A stretch of DNA of 64,000 nucleotides from G965202665 sp965243835. Its GTDB lineage: Bacteria; Actinomycetota; Acidimicrobiia; Spongiisociales; Spongiisociaceae. The stretch's first letter is position 1; every line of letters starts with the position of its first letter. The notes below the pieces were generated by a model that ran no database searches, was not told the DNA's origin, and saw only the letters and a program-made list of their open reading frames with translations. A program made the translations under genes and the position numbers. The DNA is taken from positions 1,488,001 through 1,552,000 of the forward strand of contig OZ251578.1 of the NCBI GenBank assembly GCA_965243835.1, written 5' to 3'. Below are positions 41,746 to 48,740 of the stretch, piece after piece.

Positions 41746-41754
41746 AGGGCGATA

Positions 41755-41811
41755 ACGCAACTATCCCCCAACGCAACACCGGGGGAGAAAGGACGCAACA
41801 ATGAACGCAAC
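41755..41811 (+). repeat. Four ACGCAAC direct repeats
   Basis: ACGCAAC occurs at 41755-41761, 41771-41777, 41793-41799 and 41805-41811. Two flank and overlap the ribosome-binding site and start codon of the leader peptide. The complement GTTGCGT is in the terminator loop at 41909-41915. Confidence 0.75.
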
Positions 41812-41845
41812 CACCACCATTGCCCTTATAGATCCCCTTCCCTAG
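41801..41845 (+). CDS. Leader peptide, 14 residues
   Basis: AAAGGA (41788-41793) lies 7 bases before ATG 41801. The peptide is MNATTTIALIDPLP, ending at TAG 41843-41845, about 50 bases before a terminator hairpin. This is the layout of a translational attenuator, though Thr and Pro are the only residues enriched. It could also be a short translated part of a small RNA. Confidence 0.5.
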   Translation: MNATTTIALIDPLP

Positions 41846-41896
41846 CGGAGCAGTATGCATGCACCGCCGCCCCCCGCCTCGGGTGTCCGGGCAACT

Positions 41897-41933
41897 AACC
41901 CCCCCGATGTTGCGTTCGGGGGGGTTCATTTTT
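41897..41933 (+). terminator. Intrinsic terminator with GTTGCGT loop
   Basis: AACCCCCCCGA pairs perfectly with TCGGGGGGGTT (11 bp) around the loop TGTTGCGT, followed by CATTTTT. It should end the leader transcript after about 180 bases. The loop is complementary to the four ACGCAAC repeats. Confidence 0.85.
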
Positions 41934-42129
41934 CGGACAAACGGGATATTTTGGCCGACGGTGGATACACTGCCTCCGGGCGGCAAATCGGCAAAAAGCC
42001 TGTTTTGGGGGCAATTTCCAGGCTATCTAGTGCCACCCGGTCTGTTCTAAGCCGTTCTAGGGGCATCCAGGGCGATATTCCGAGAGCGAATTCCGGCAAA
42101 ACCCTAAAACAATGATAGGAGTATCAACA

Positions 42130-43320
42130 ATGGCCACTATACGCACTCTCTACACAGGCGACAACTTGGACATCCTCCGAGGCCTAAACTCTAACATGGT
42201 GGACTTGGTTTACCTTGATCCCCCGTTCAACTCCAACCGCAACTACGCCGCTCCTATCGGCACCCCGGCGGAGGGTGCGGAGTTCAAGGACGTGTGGACG
42301 CTGGACGACGTTACGGAGGAAGAGCATGGCCTGCTTGCTGATGAGTCGCCGGCGCTGTACGAGGTCATCGCCGCGTCGCGGTCGGCGCACGGGCGGGGGA
42401 TGATGGCGTATTTGACGATGATGTCAAGCAGGCTTTTGGAGTTGCGGTGAGTCCTGCGCCCGACGGGGTCGTTGTATCTTCACTGCGACCCGACCGCTAG
42501 TCATTATTTGAAACTTGTCTTGGACTGCGTGTTCGGGCAAGACCAGTTCCGCAACGAAATCGTCTGGGCGTATTCGGGCGGCGGAGTCCCGAAACGGGAT
42601 TTCCCCCGGAAACACGATGTTATTTTGCGGTATGCGGGGGATGACCGGACTTTCAATGTGGAACGGAAACCCTACAAGGAGAATACCCAGCAGGTAGGAA
42701 AGCACAGCACGCTGTCCGGCGGCGGGGAGATAAACCTGGAACGGGGAACTCCGGTGACCGACTGGTGGGTGGATGTAAAAACTGTTACCGGTTGGAACCC
42801 TGAGAAGACAGGCTGGAAAACCCAGAAGCCGTTGGCTTTGCTAGAGCGGATCATTCGGGCTTCCACCAACGAGGGGGATTTGGTGTTGGATCCGTTTTGC
42901 GGTTGCGCCACCGCTGCCTTGGCCGCCGAGAAACTACGCAGGCAGTGGATAGGAATTGACATGTCCCCGCTGGCGCAGAAGTTGGTGAGATCGCGGCTTA
43001 ACAACGAGCTGGGTTTGGAGGGTCTGGACGTGAGTTTTTACGACACTCCGCCGACTCGCACCGACTTAGACGATCAGCCGGTTAGCCGCGTGTCGGCGAA
43101 GCACGAACTCTACGGTAGGCAGGAAGGCATTTGTAATGGGTGCTTGATTCATTACCCGTTCCGTAACATGACGGTTGATCATATTGTGGCGACCGGCCGG
43201 GGCGGAGCCGACCATCCCTCCAATTACCAGTTGCTGTGCGGGGCATGTAACTCGGTGAAGGGGAAAAAGACGCACGCTGAGTTAATTGCCCGGTTGCGGG
43301 AGCTGGGGATAAGGCAATGA
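42130..43320 (+). pseudogene. Beta-class DNA methylase with HNH domain, interrupted by in-frame TGA
   Basis: TAGGAG precedes ATG 42130. The first part has LYTGDNLDIL and motif IV VYLDPPFNSNRNY. TGA at 42448-42450 interrupts LLELR*VLRPTGSLYLHCDPTASHYLK in the same frame; relatives have a residue such as Arg there (ELHRVLKPTGS), so a CGA-to-TGA change is likely. The rest has GWNPEKTGWKTQKP, motif I VLDPFCGCATAALAA and a C-terminal HNH (CNGCLIHYPF, VDHIVATGRGGADHPSNYQLLCGACN). Restart at TTG 42472 would lose motif IV. It is probably inactive, or expressed by readthrough. Other genes here use TGA as a normal stop. Confidence 0.8.
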
Positions 43321-43331
43321 TGGGGGAGAGA

Positions 43332-43360
43332 TTGAGTTTGCCCCCGCTGGGTGGTAGACT
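43332..43360 (+). promoter_or_regulatory. Promoter, probably leaderless
   Basis: TTGAGT (43332-43337), a 17-base spacer and TAGACT (43355-43360) are followed after 8 bases by ATG 43369. No ribosome-binding site is present, so the mRNA probably starts at the ATG. Confidence 0.6.
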
Positions 43361-43368
43361 TGGCGGCT

Positions 43369-43716
43369 ATGGCGGATCCGTCTTTGTCTGATGATGAGCG
43401 TATCGCGGGGGCTTTGGGCCGGATAGCGGCGGCGGAGTCGTTGCGGTTTATGCGTGAGCATCATTTGGAGGTAATGCAGTCTCGCATTGGGATGGCCCGG
43501 GCTGGGGACATCAGCGGCGGCGGCGCGGTGGGGAACGCGGCGGCGGTTATTGAATGCGCGGGGGTGATGGCCTCTTACGCGGTGGAGAAGGGGGTGGCTT
43601 CCGATGCTCGGTTTTTGCCGCTGGCGGGGGTTGCGGCGGGGTTGGCGGAGGAGGCGGCGGGTATTTTGGAGCGTGATTATGAGCGGCTTCTGCCCGGGGA
43701 CGGGGAGGATGGGTGA
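43369..43716 (+). CDS. Hypothetical helical protein (115 aa)
   Basis: MADPSLSDDERIAGALGRIAAAESLRFMREHHLEVM is followed by a Gly-rich turn and Ala-rich helices (AVGNAAAVIECAGVMASYAVEKGVA, AGLAEEAAGILERDYERLL). It is soluble, probably a helical bundle. ATG 43369 lies 8 bases after a -10 box. It is coupled by overlap (TGATG) to the next gene. Family unknown. Confidence 0.6.
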   Translation: MADPSLSDDERIAGALGRIAAAESLRFMREHHLEVMQSRIGMARAGDISGGGAVGNAAAVIECAGVMASYAVEKGVASDARFLPLAGVAAGLAEEAAGILERDYERLLPGDGEDG

Positions 43717-44054
43717 TGTCTGAGGCTGAGGCGCGTATCGCCGCCGCGGGCCGGAGAGCGAAGACCGACGCGGTTCTCCGCGAGTTGCGGGGGCATATCA
43801 GCCGGGCGGCTGAGAGGACCGAGGATGTTAGGCATTTTTACCGGGAGGGTGACCATGCTCGGGCGATTTTGTTGGCCGCTCAAGCCGCTAGGTCGTTGGG
43901 GGAGGCCGTTGGGGTGGTTGCTGGGGCTCCGGCGCGGGTGACCGGCCTTGCTTCCTTCGCGGGGGAGAAGAGTCGGATGGTGAGGTTGGCGGAGGCGGCG
44001 GCGGGGGTGGCGGATCGGGCTTGGAGCGATTTAGCGACCGCCGACAGCGGGTGA
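43716..44054 (+). CDS. Hypothetical helical protein (112 aa)
   Basis: ATG 43716 overlaps the upstream stop. Helices: SEAEARIAAAGRRAKTDAVL, ISRAAERTEDVRHFYREGDH, RAILLAAQAARSLGEAVG, SRMVRLAEAAAGVADRAW. The HxRAILLAAQAA style resembles TPR-like or four-helix bundle proteins. It forms a two-gene unit with the preceding gene. Function unknown. Confidence 0.6.
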   Translation: MSEAEARIAAAGRRAKTDAVLRELRGHISRAAERTEDVRHFYREGDHARAILLAAQAARSLGEAVGVVAGAPARVTGLASFAGEKSRMVRLAEAAAGVADRAWSDLATADSG

Positions 44055-44080
44055 TGGGCCCGGTCGTGGGTTTTTGTAGG

Positions 44081-44749
44081 TTATTCCGGGTTTGGGGGGC
44101 TGGTTTGCCGCAGGTGGGCGGCTGTCAGCCGGAGGAGGCACCGCTCTGTTCGGTCTTCGGGTTGGGGAAGCGACCAGGCTATTAGGCCGTCGCGGGAGCA
44201 TAGGAGAAGGTGGATGCCGCTGTTGATGGCGCCTCGGGGTTCTATGTAGAGTTCCATCACCCACCGGTTGTCGGTGTTGTGGGGGCGCAGGCATTGCGTC
44301 GGTTTCATTAGTCCGTATTGGCCGCATTCTTGTTTTAGGAGGCGGCGGTCTTCCAGTATGAGGCAATGTTCGGGCCGGAGTTCGATTAGGTGGCCCCCTC
44401 GGAGTCCGCCCAGGAGGGACAGGTTGGGGCGGGGGTTGGCGTTCCCGAAGGCGGTGATGGCGTAGTCGGCCGCTTCGTCGTTCTTCGCCCAGTTGTAGGC
44501 CGCTTCGCATCGGGGGTCGATGGCGGCGGCGGGGGGCGGGGGTTGCGCCGGAGCGTCGCTGTCGGCGGCGCGGGCGTTGAGGAGGTTGTCCTGTTGCCTC
44601 GCCGTCTGAAAGGACCATCCAGCCGTTAGCAGCCACATTGTCGTCCCCACCGCGGCGATTACGGCGATGGCCAGCAACAGTCGGATGGACCGGAGTCCGG
44701 CTACGCGGGGGGGCCGGTTGCGGGAGGGGGTGTTGTTGTGTTCTGTCAT
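44081..44749 (-). CDS. Membrane-anchored exported protein (222 aa)
   Basis: One membrane segment at about residues 24-43 (LLLAIAVIAAVGTTMWLLTA) follows a basic N-terminus. The outer domain has four or more Cys (RCEAAYNWAKNDEAADYAIT, EHCLILEDRRLLKQECGQYG, QCLRPHNTDNRWVMELY, LLCSRDGLIAW), likely disulfide-bonded. It is divergent from the T4SS operon and shares its upstream region. Family unknown. Confidence 0.65.
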   Translation of the reverse strand: MTEHNNTPSRNRPPRVAGLRSIRLLLAIAVIAAVGTTMWLLTAGWSFQTARQQDNLLNARAADSDAPAQPPPPAAAIDPRCEAAYNWAKNDEAADYAITAFGNANPRPNLSLLGGLRGGHLIELRPEHCLILEDRRLLKQECGQYGLMKPTQCLRPHNTDNRWVMELYIEPRGAINSGIHLLLCSRDGLIAWSLPQPEDRTERCLLRLTAAHLRQTSPPNPE

Positions 44750-44903
44750 CTCTCCGGGATGTTACCGGCCGCGCCGGTTGGGTTTGGGTTTTCGGTTGGC
44801 GGGTTTCGTCTGTTCGGTGCGCTGGCCGGGGGGCGGGGGTGTTTTCTGGGGTGTTTTTCGGCTGGCGGGGGGTGGTTTGGGTGTGTGCGGGGGGGTGTTT
44901 CGG

Positions 44904-45009
44904 GGTGGGGGCTGTACGCGGTGTTTCGGCAGGTCAGAGCGGGTTTTTGGGGTTTGGGGCGGGGGTTTCGTCCAGGGTCGTACAGGTGGTTGTGGGATGT
45001 TTGTCGTCC
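44904..45009 (+). repeat. Two-block leader repeat, copy 3, upstream of the T4SS operon
   Basis: It is 106 bases long, exactly as copy 2. Block A starts at 44912, block B at 44969, with a 31-base spacer. It ends two bases before the GTG at 45011 that begins the T4SS operon. The 260-base stretch 44750-45010 contains nothing else I can name. Confidence 0.8.
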
Positions 45010-45010
45010 T

Positions 45011-45328
45011 GTGACTTCGCAAGCGCATCCGTTTCCCGTCCGGGGGTCTTTTTTGGAGAGTCTCCGGGCGGCGGCTTCGTTCCGCCGGCGGGCGGTTCCC
45101 GCGGGGGAGGTTGTTTCCCCGGGGGGCCGGTCGGGGGAGCGGGCCGTCCCGGTGGGCGGGACTGTGTCTGATTTGGCGCGGTGGGCGCGGGCGAGCGGCG
45201 GGTTGTCAGCGGCTGATATGCCGGGGTCGGGACTGGAAGAGGTGTTCCGGCGGCGGTTGTCGAGGGCCGGTAGAGCGCCGGGTTGCGTCTGGGATGGACG
45301 CAGGTTGGCTGTTAGAGGAGGTGAGTGA
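45011..45328 (+). CDS. Hypothetical protein, first gene of the T4SS operon (105 aa)
   Basis: GTG 45011 (VTSQAHPFPVRGSFLESLRA) directly follows leader copy 3 and has no ribosome-binding site; a longer frame upstream would translate the repeat and is not credible. The protein is basic and soluble (SFRRRAVPAGEVV, DLARWARASGGLSAADM, LEEVFRRRLSRAGRAPG). It overlaps nothing upstream and is followed immediately by a small membrane protein. It may be an accessory transfer or regulatory protein. Confidence 0.5.
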   Translation: MTSQAHPFPVRGSFLESLRAAASFRRRAVPAGEVVSPGGRSGERAVPVGGTVSDLARWARASGGLSAADMPGSGLEEVFRRRLSRAGRAPGCVWDGRRLAVRGGE

Positions 45329-45472
45329 ATGTTGGATTTGGTTTTGTTCGCTGTGGGGTTTTTGGCGGGTTCGTTGGCCGCGTGGGCGGCTGTCAGGAAG
45401 ATCACGGGCCGGTTCCGGAGGTGGGAAGCCTCCGGTGGGGAGAGGGTTCGTGCGGAGGTTCCGTTCCGGTAA
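45329..45472 (+). CDS. Small single-pass membrane protein (47 aa)
   Basis: AGGAGGTGAGTGA precedes ATG 45329. The sequence MLDLVLFAVGFLAGSLAAWAA forms one membrane helix, then a basic tail (VRKITGRFRRW). It is the second gene of the T4SS operon and may be a small T4SS membrane component such as a VirB3-like subunit; size and position are the only hints. Confidence 0.6.
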   Translation: MLDLVLFAVGFLAGSLAAWAAVRKITGRFRRWEASGGERVRAEVPFR

Positions 45473-45530
45473 AGGGCCGGGCGCTCCCGGCTTTCCAGTC
45501 GGGAGTTCAGACAACGAAGGAGGTAAGGCA

Positions 45531-45851
45531 ATGGGAGTATTCGATTTAGCGGAGGGGTGGCTGAGGGGCGCCCTGATTTTTCTGATCGTCGTGGTGGGGG
45601 TGGCCGGCGTGGGGCTGGCGGTGTCCTCGTACATCAAGGACAAGAACCTGGGCCGGGCGGTGAGCTTTCTGGCGGGCACGGTGGTGCTGATGGTGGTGTC
45701 GGGGAGCATCTTCTGGATCGCGGGTTTGTTCGCCACCGACGTCGGCGGCGGGTTGGAGGATGACTCTAATCGGGTGGTGAACGTGTCCGATTTGACGGAG
45801 GATTACGACTGGTCCAGCGGCGGCGGGGGCGGCGGGGGCGGTACCGGCTGA
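45531..45851 (+). CDS. Two-pass membrane protein of the T4SS operon (106 aa)
   Basis: AAGGAGG (45517-45523) precedes ATG 45531. Helices are at about residues 12-34 (ALIFLIVVVGVAGVGLAVSSY) and 44-68 (AVSFLAGTVVLMVVSGSIFW), followed by an acidic tail and a Gly8-type end. The two-helix form and place before VirB4 fit a VirB2/TcpD-like or PrgI-like component. Its TGA overlaps the VirB4 ATG. Confidence 0.65.
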   Translation: MGVFDLAEGWLRGALIFLIVVVGVAGVGLAVSSYIKDKNLGRAVSFLAGTVVLMVVSGSIFWIAGLFATDVGGGLEDDSNRVVNVSDLTEDYDWSSGGGGGGGGTG

Positions 45852-48616
45852 TGGGGGATCCGCGGTTGGTGAAGTCGTTTACGGAGGCCCGGCGCCGTCC
45901 CACTGAGTTGGGGCGGCTTCCGGGGTTGGCTTTGCCGTGGACTTTTTCGTTGGCTCAGGTGGGGGTCGTCGCGGGGGGTTTGGCGGCGGGGGGTGTGTTG
46001 TCGCGGCTGGCGGGGCATTGGTGGCCTTTGGCGTTGGTGTTTCCTCCGGCGTTGTTGGCGGCGCGTCTGATCCGGCGGGTGAAGTTGGATGAGAGGCCGT
46101 TCCTCCGGGGCGTGGCGCGGAGGTTGAGTTGGTGGCGGCAGCGGGGGAAGTTCCGGTCGGTGGGCCGGCGGTCTGCGGACGCGGTGGTGGGTAATGCGGT
46201 GGTGGCGGCGGATCATTCGGTGTGGTTGTTGTTCTCGGTGGAGCCTGCGCATTACGGGAGGTTGTCTGATGTGGCGTCGGCGTTGGGGTCGTTGACGAGG
46301 GCGGAGAGGTTCGTCCAGTCGGTGGGGGTGGGCCGTTGGCGGTTGATGTCGGTTTTGGAGGATTTGGGAGCGGATGAGATCGCCCGGCGGATGAGCGGGG
46401 CTTCTTCGTGTTCTACTTGGGGGACGGAGGTGGACGCTTGGGAGAAGCATTTGGAGAGTGTTTCTTTGACGGAGCGGAAGTTTTGGTTGCTGGCGGAGGC
46501 GGGGCGGGCGGTTCCGCCGGGGGGGGATTTCCGGTCGCGTGTGAAGTCGTTTTTGGGTTGGCGGGTTCCGGCCCGGGCGGGTTGGGTGAACGGGGAGGAG
46601 TTGGACGCGTTGTCGGCGGAGTTGGTGGCGCGGGCGGGGGGGTCGTTGCCTATCCGGCCGGCCTCGGCTGAGGAGGTTTCGGGTTTGCTGGATCGGGTTC
46701 CGGTGGGGAACGCTCCGCGGGTGAAGACGGCTGTGTTGGAGGATTACGATTTCTTCGGGCCGGGGGTCGTTCCGGGGGCGGTGCGGGTCGGGCAGGGGAA
46801 TGTAGCGGAGGGGGCTTCGGCGTGGACTTTGGGCCGGGCGGATTGGTTGGAGCCGCGGCGGGGGATGTGCGTTGCGGTGTTGCCGGGGGGGGAGCGGGTG
46901 GCGCATTTGACGGCGGCGGTGGCGGCTGTTCCAGGTAGTTGGTGGGTTCCGGGCGGGGGGGAGTTTTTGTGGCGGTTGGACGCGTTGGCGGACCCGTGGG
47001 ATTGGATGACTGATGTGAAGGTTACGCCGCATGCGGTGGCGGCAGCCCGGGCGCGGAACAAGGAGCGGGCTTTGGCGGGGCAGTACGGGGAGTACGCGGG
47101 GGATATGGCGGGCGCTCCGCCGGATTTGGATTTGGCGATGACGCAGATCAGGGACGAGCGGGCGGCGTTGGCGGCTAATCGGGACAGCGATGAGTATACG
47201 GTTACGGTTTTGGTTTCCACGGCCGTCCGGGTGGAGGCGGAGGGGGAGGCGGGGTTGGAAGCGGCGGCGGGGGTTTTGGAGGAGCGGTTTCACCGGTTGC
47301 GGTCGGCGGCGGCGGCGGTTGCGGTGTCGGTGGTCGCTCCGGCGGGGGATCAGGTGGACGGCCGGGCGGCTTGGTTCCCGTCGGCCGGGAGCCGGGGGCC
47401 GGTGCTTACCGATTACCGGCAGTATCTGCTGGGGGACGGGTTGGCGGGGTTGGCTCCTTGCCAGCAGGCGAAGTTGGGCGACCCGCAGGGGACTTTTTTG
47501 GGAGTCAGCGACGAGCGGGGGTATTTGGAGCCGGTGCTGTTCGATCCTGCTTTGGGGCCGCGGGCGGCGGAGGTGGGCGGGTCTCCGAAGTCGCCGAGCA
47601 TCGGGGTGTCGGGCCGGCTGGGTTCGGGGAAGAGCGTGTTCTGCAAGCGGTCTTTGTGGACTTCGCTGGCGGCGGGGGGGTCGGCGGTGGTGGTGGACAG
47701 GTCGGAGTCGGGGGAGTATGTGGCGTTCGCGGAGGCGGTGGCGGCTTTGGCTCCGGAGTTGTCGGTGGAGATCATCGACGTGACCGACCCGGAGGGGGCG
47801 AGCATCGACCCGTTGCGGACCATCCCGGACGCGGCGGCGGCGGCGGAGACGGCGGTGCGGTTGTTGTGTTTTATGTCCAACCTGGACCCGAGGTCGAGCG
47901 TCGCGGCTCGGATAGCCCGGGCGGCTAGGTCTTCGGGCGGGTCTCCTATGCTCCGTATGTTGGAGGGGGAGGCGGACGGCGACGTTCCGGAGTGGGCGGC
48001 GGTGTTGGATTTAGCGGAGGTGCTGGCCGCGGACAAGACCGGGGGGGCGTTGTTCGACCCGGAGCGGCGGCCGGGGAATTTGACGGCTGATCTGGTGGTG
48101 TTGTGGTGTCCCGGGTTGAGTCTGGTTTCTTCGCCCGATACTCCCTCGGATGTGGCGGCGACGGCGGTCGTGTTGGGGACTATGTTGGTGGCCCGGGCGC
48201 TGATTTTCGCTTCCGCGGAGCGTTACGCGATGTTGCTTTTGGACGAGGCCTGGTCGTTGTTTCCCGACAAGCGGGCTTTGTCGGTGGTGGTGGAGGCCCT
48301 CCGGGACGGGCGGAAGCACAACTCGGCGGTGTGTTTGGCCACCCAGTCGCCGTCCGATTTCGGGATCAGCCCGGAGTTGGCGCAGTTGCTCGGTTACGTC
48401 GCTTTGTTCGGCACCGGCAATTTAGCGGCGGCGGAGGAGGGCGCGGCTTTGTTCGGAGTGGACGGCCGGTACGCGTCGGCTCTGGTCGGGTTGCCGACCG
48501 GGACGATGTTGTGGAGGGACGTGTTCGGCCGGGTGGGGTTGGTGGAAACTTGGTTGCCGGCCGACCCGCGGGCGGCGGCGGCTATCGACACCACTCCCGG
48601 TTCGTACGAGGATTAG
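45851..48616 (+). CDS. VirB4-like T4SS ATPase with N-terminal membrane segment (921 aa)
   Basis: Residues about 30-75 hold one or two membrane helices (VGVVAGGLAAGGVLSRLAG, LALVFPPALLAARLI), suggesting a VirB3/PrgI-type fusion. The VirB4 core follows, with Walker A SGRLGSGKSVF near residue 588, VVVDRSESGEY, DVTDPEGASIDPLR, Walker B MLLLDEAWSLFPD near 793 and LATQSPSDFG. VirB4 energises assembly and substrate transfer at the inner membrane. The start overlaps the upstream stop (TGATG). Confidence 0.88.
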   Translation: MGDPRLVKSFTEARRRPTELGRLPGLALPWTFSLAQVGVVAGGLAAGGVLSRLAGHWWPLALVFPPALLAARLIRRVKLDERPFLRGVARRLSWWRQRGKFRSVGRRSADAVVGNAVVAADHSVWLLFSVEPAHYGRLSDVASALGSLTRAERFVQSVGVGRWRLMSVLEDLGADEIARRMSGASSCSTWGTEVDAWEKHLESVSLTERKFWLLAEAGRAVPPGGDFRSRVKSFLGWRVPARAGWVNGEELDALSAELVARAGGSLPIRPASAEEVSGLLDRVPVGNAPRVKTAVLEDYDFFGPGVVPGAVRVGQGNVAEGASAWTLGRADWLEPRRGMCVAVLPGGERVAHLTAAVAAVPGSWWVPGGGEFLWRLDALADPWDWMTDVKVTPHAVAAARARNKERALAGQYGEYAGDMAGAPPDLDLAMTQIRDERAALAANRDSDEYTVTVLVSTAVRVEAEGEAGLEAAAGVLEERFHRLRSAAAAVAVSVVAPAGDQVDGRAAWFPSAGSRGPVLTDYRQYLLGDGLAGLAPCQQAKLGDPQGTFLGVSDERGYLEPVLFDPALGPRAAEVGGSPKSPSIGVSGRLGSGKSVFCKRSLWTSLAAGGSAVVVDRSESGEYVAFAEAVAALAPELSVEIIDVTDPEGASIDPLRTIPDAAAAAETAVRLLCFMSNLDPRSSVAARIARAARSSGGSPMLRMLEGEADGDVPEWAAVLDLAEVLAADKTGGALFDPERRPGNLTADLVVLWCPGLSLVSSPDTPSDVAATAVVLGTMLVARALIFASAERYAMLLLDEAWSLFPDKRALSVVVEALRDGRKHNSAVCLATQSPSDFGISPELAQLLGYVALFGTGNLAAAEEGAALFGVDGRYASALVGLPTGTMLWRDVFGRVGLVETWLPADPRAAAAIDTTPGSYED

Positions 48617-48626
48617 AGCGTTACTG

Positions 48627-48737
48627 ATGCTGGATTTCGGTTTTGCGCAGGCGGCTGGACGCGTCGCCGGGGCTCCCTTCACCTCCCGGGGGGCCTGTGT
48701 TCGCCGCCTGCTACCGCCTTTCCGGGCCGGGGGGTGA
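48627..48737 (+). CDS. Possible small protein between virB4 and virB6 (36 aa)
   Basis: ATG 48627 to TGA 48737 encodes MLDFGFAQAAGRVAGAPF... with a basic end (CVRRLLPPFRAGG). It fills the 124-base gap between two tightly spaced operon genes and its end is 3 bases before the next start. There is only a weak ribosome-binding site (AGAGCG). It may be real or only spacer. Confidence 0.3.
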   Translation: MLDFGFAQAAGRVAGAPFTSRGACVRRLLPPFRAGG

Positions 48738-48740
48738 CCG

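Larger units (their letters stand above)
41486..42129. other. Non-coding regulatory region of 644 bp
   Basis: It holds a T-arm-like hairpin with an overlapping GC hairpin (41545-41604), a promoter (41717-41745), four ACGCAAC repeats, a 14-residue leader peptide (41801-41845) and an intrinsic terminator (41897-41933). From 41934 to 42129 I see only the ribosome-binding site TAGGAG of the methylase gene and no second clear promoter. Confidence 0.6.

Noticed and set aside
42448..42450. TGA read as selenocysteine, Trp or Gly
   Set aside because: Many other genes in the window end at TGA in the expected place, no SECIS-like element was evident, and relatives carry an ordinary residue here.
44738..45010. 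Translation of the leader repeat (GLYAVFRQVR...) as part of a protein
   Set aside because: The repeat encodes similar peptides because the DNA is conserved, but no ribosome-binding site or start precedes it, copy 1 diverges in the spacer, and the inverted block B is non-coding.
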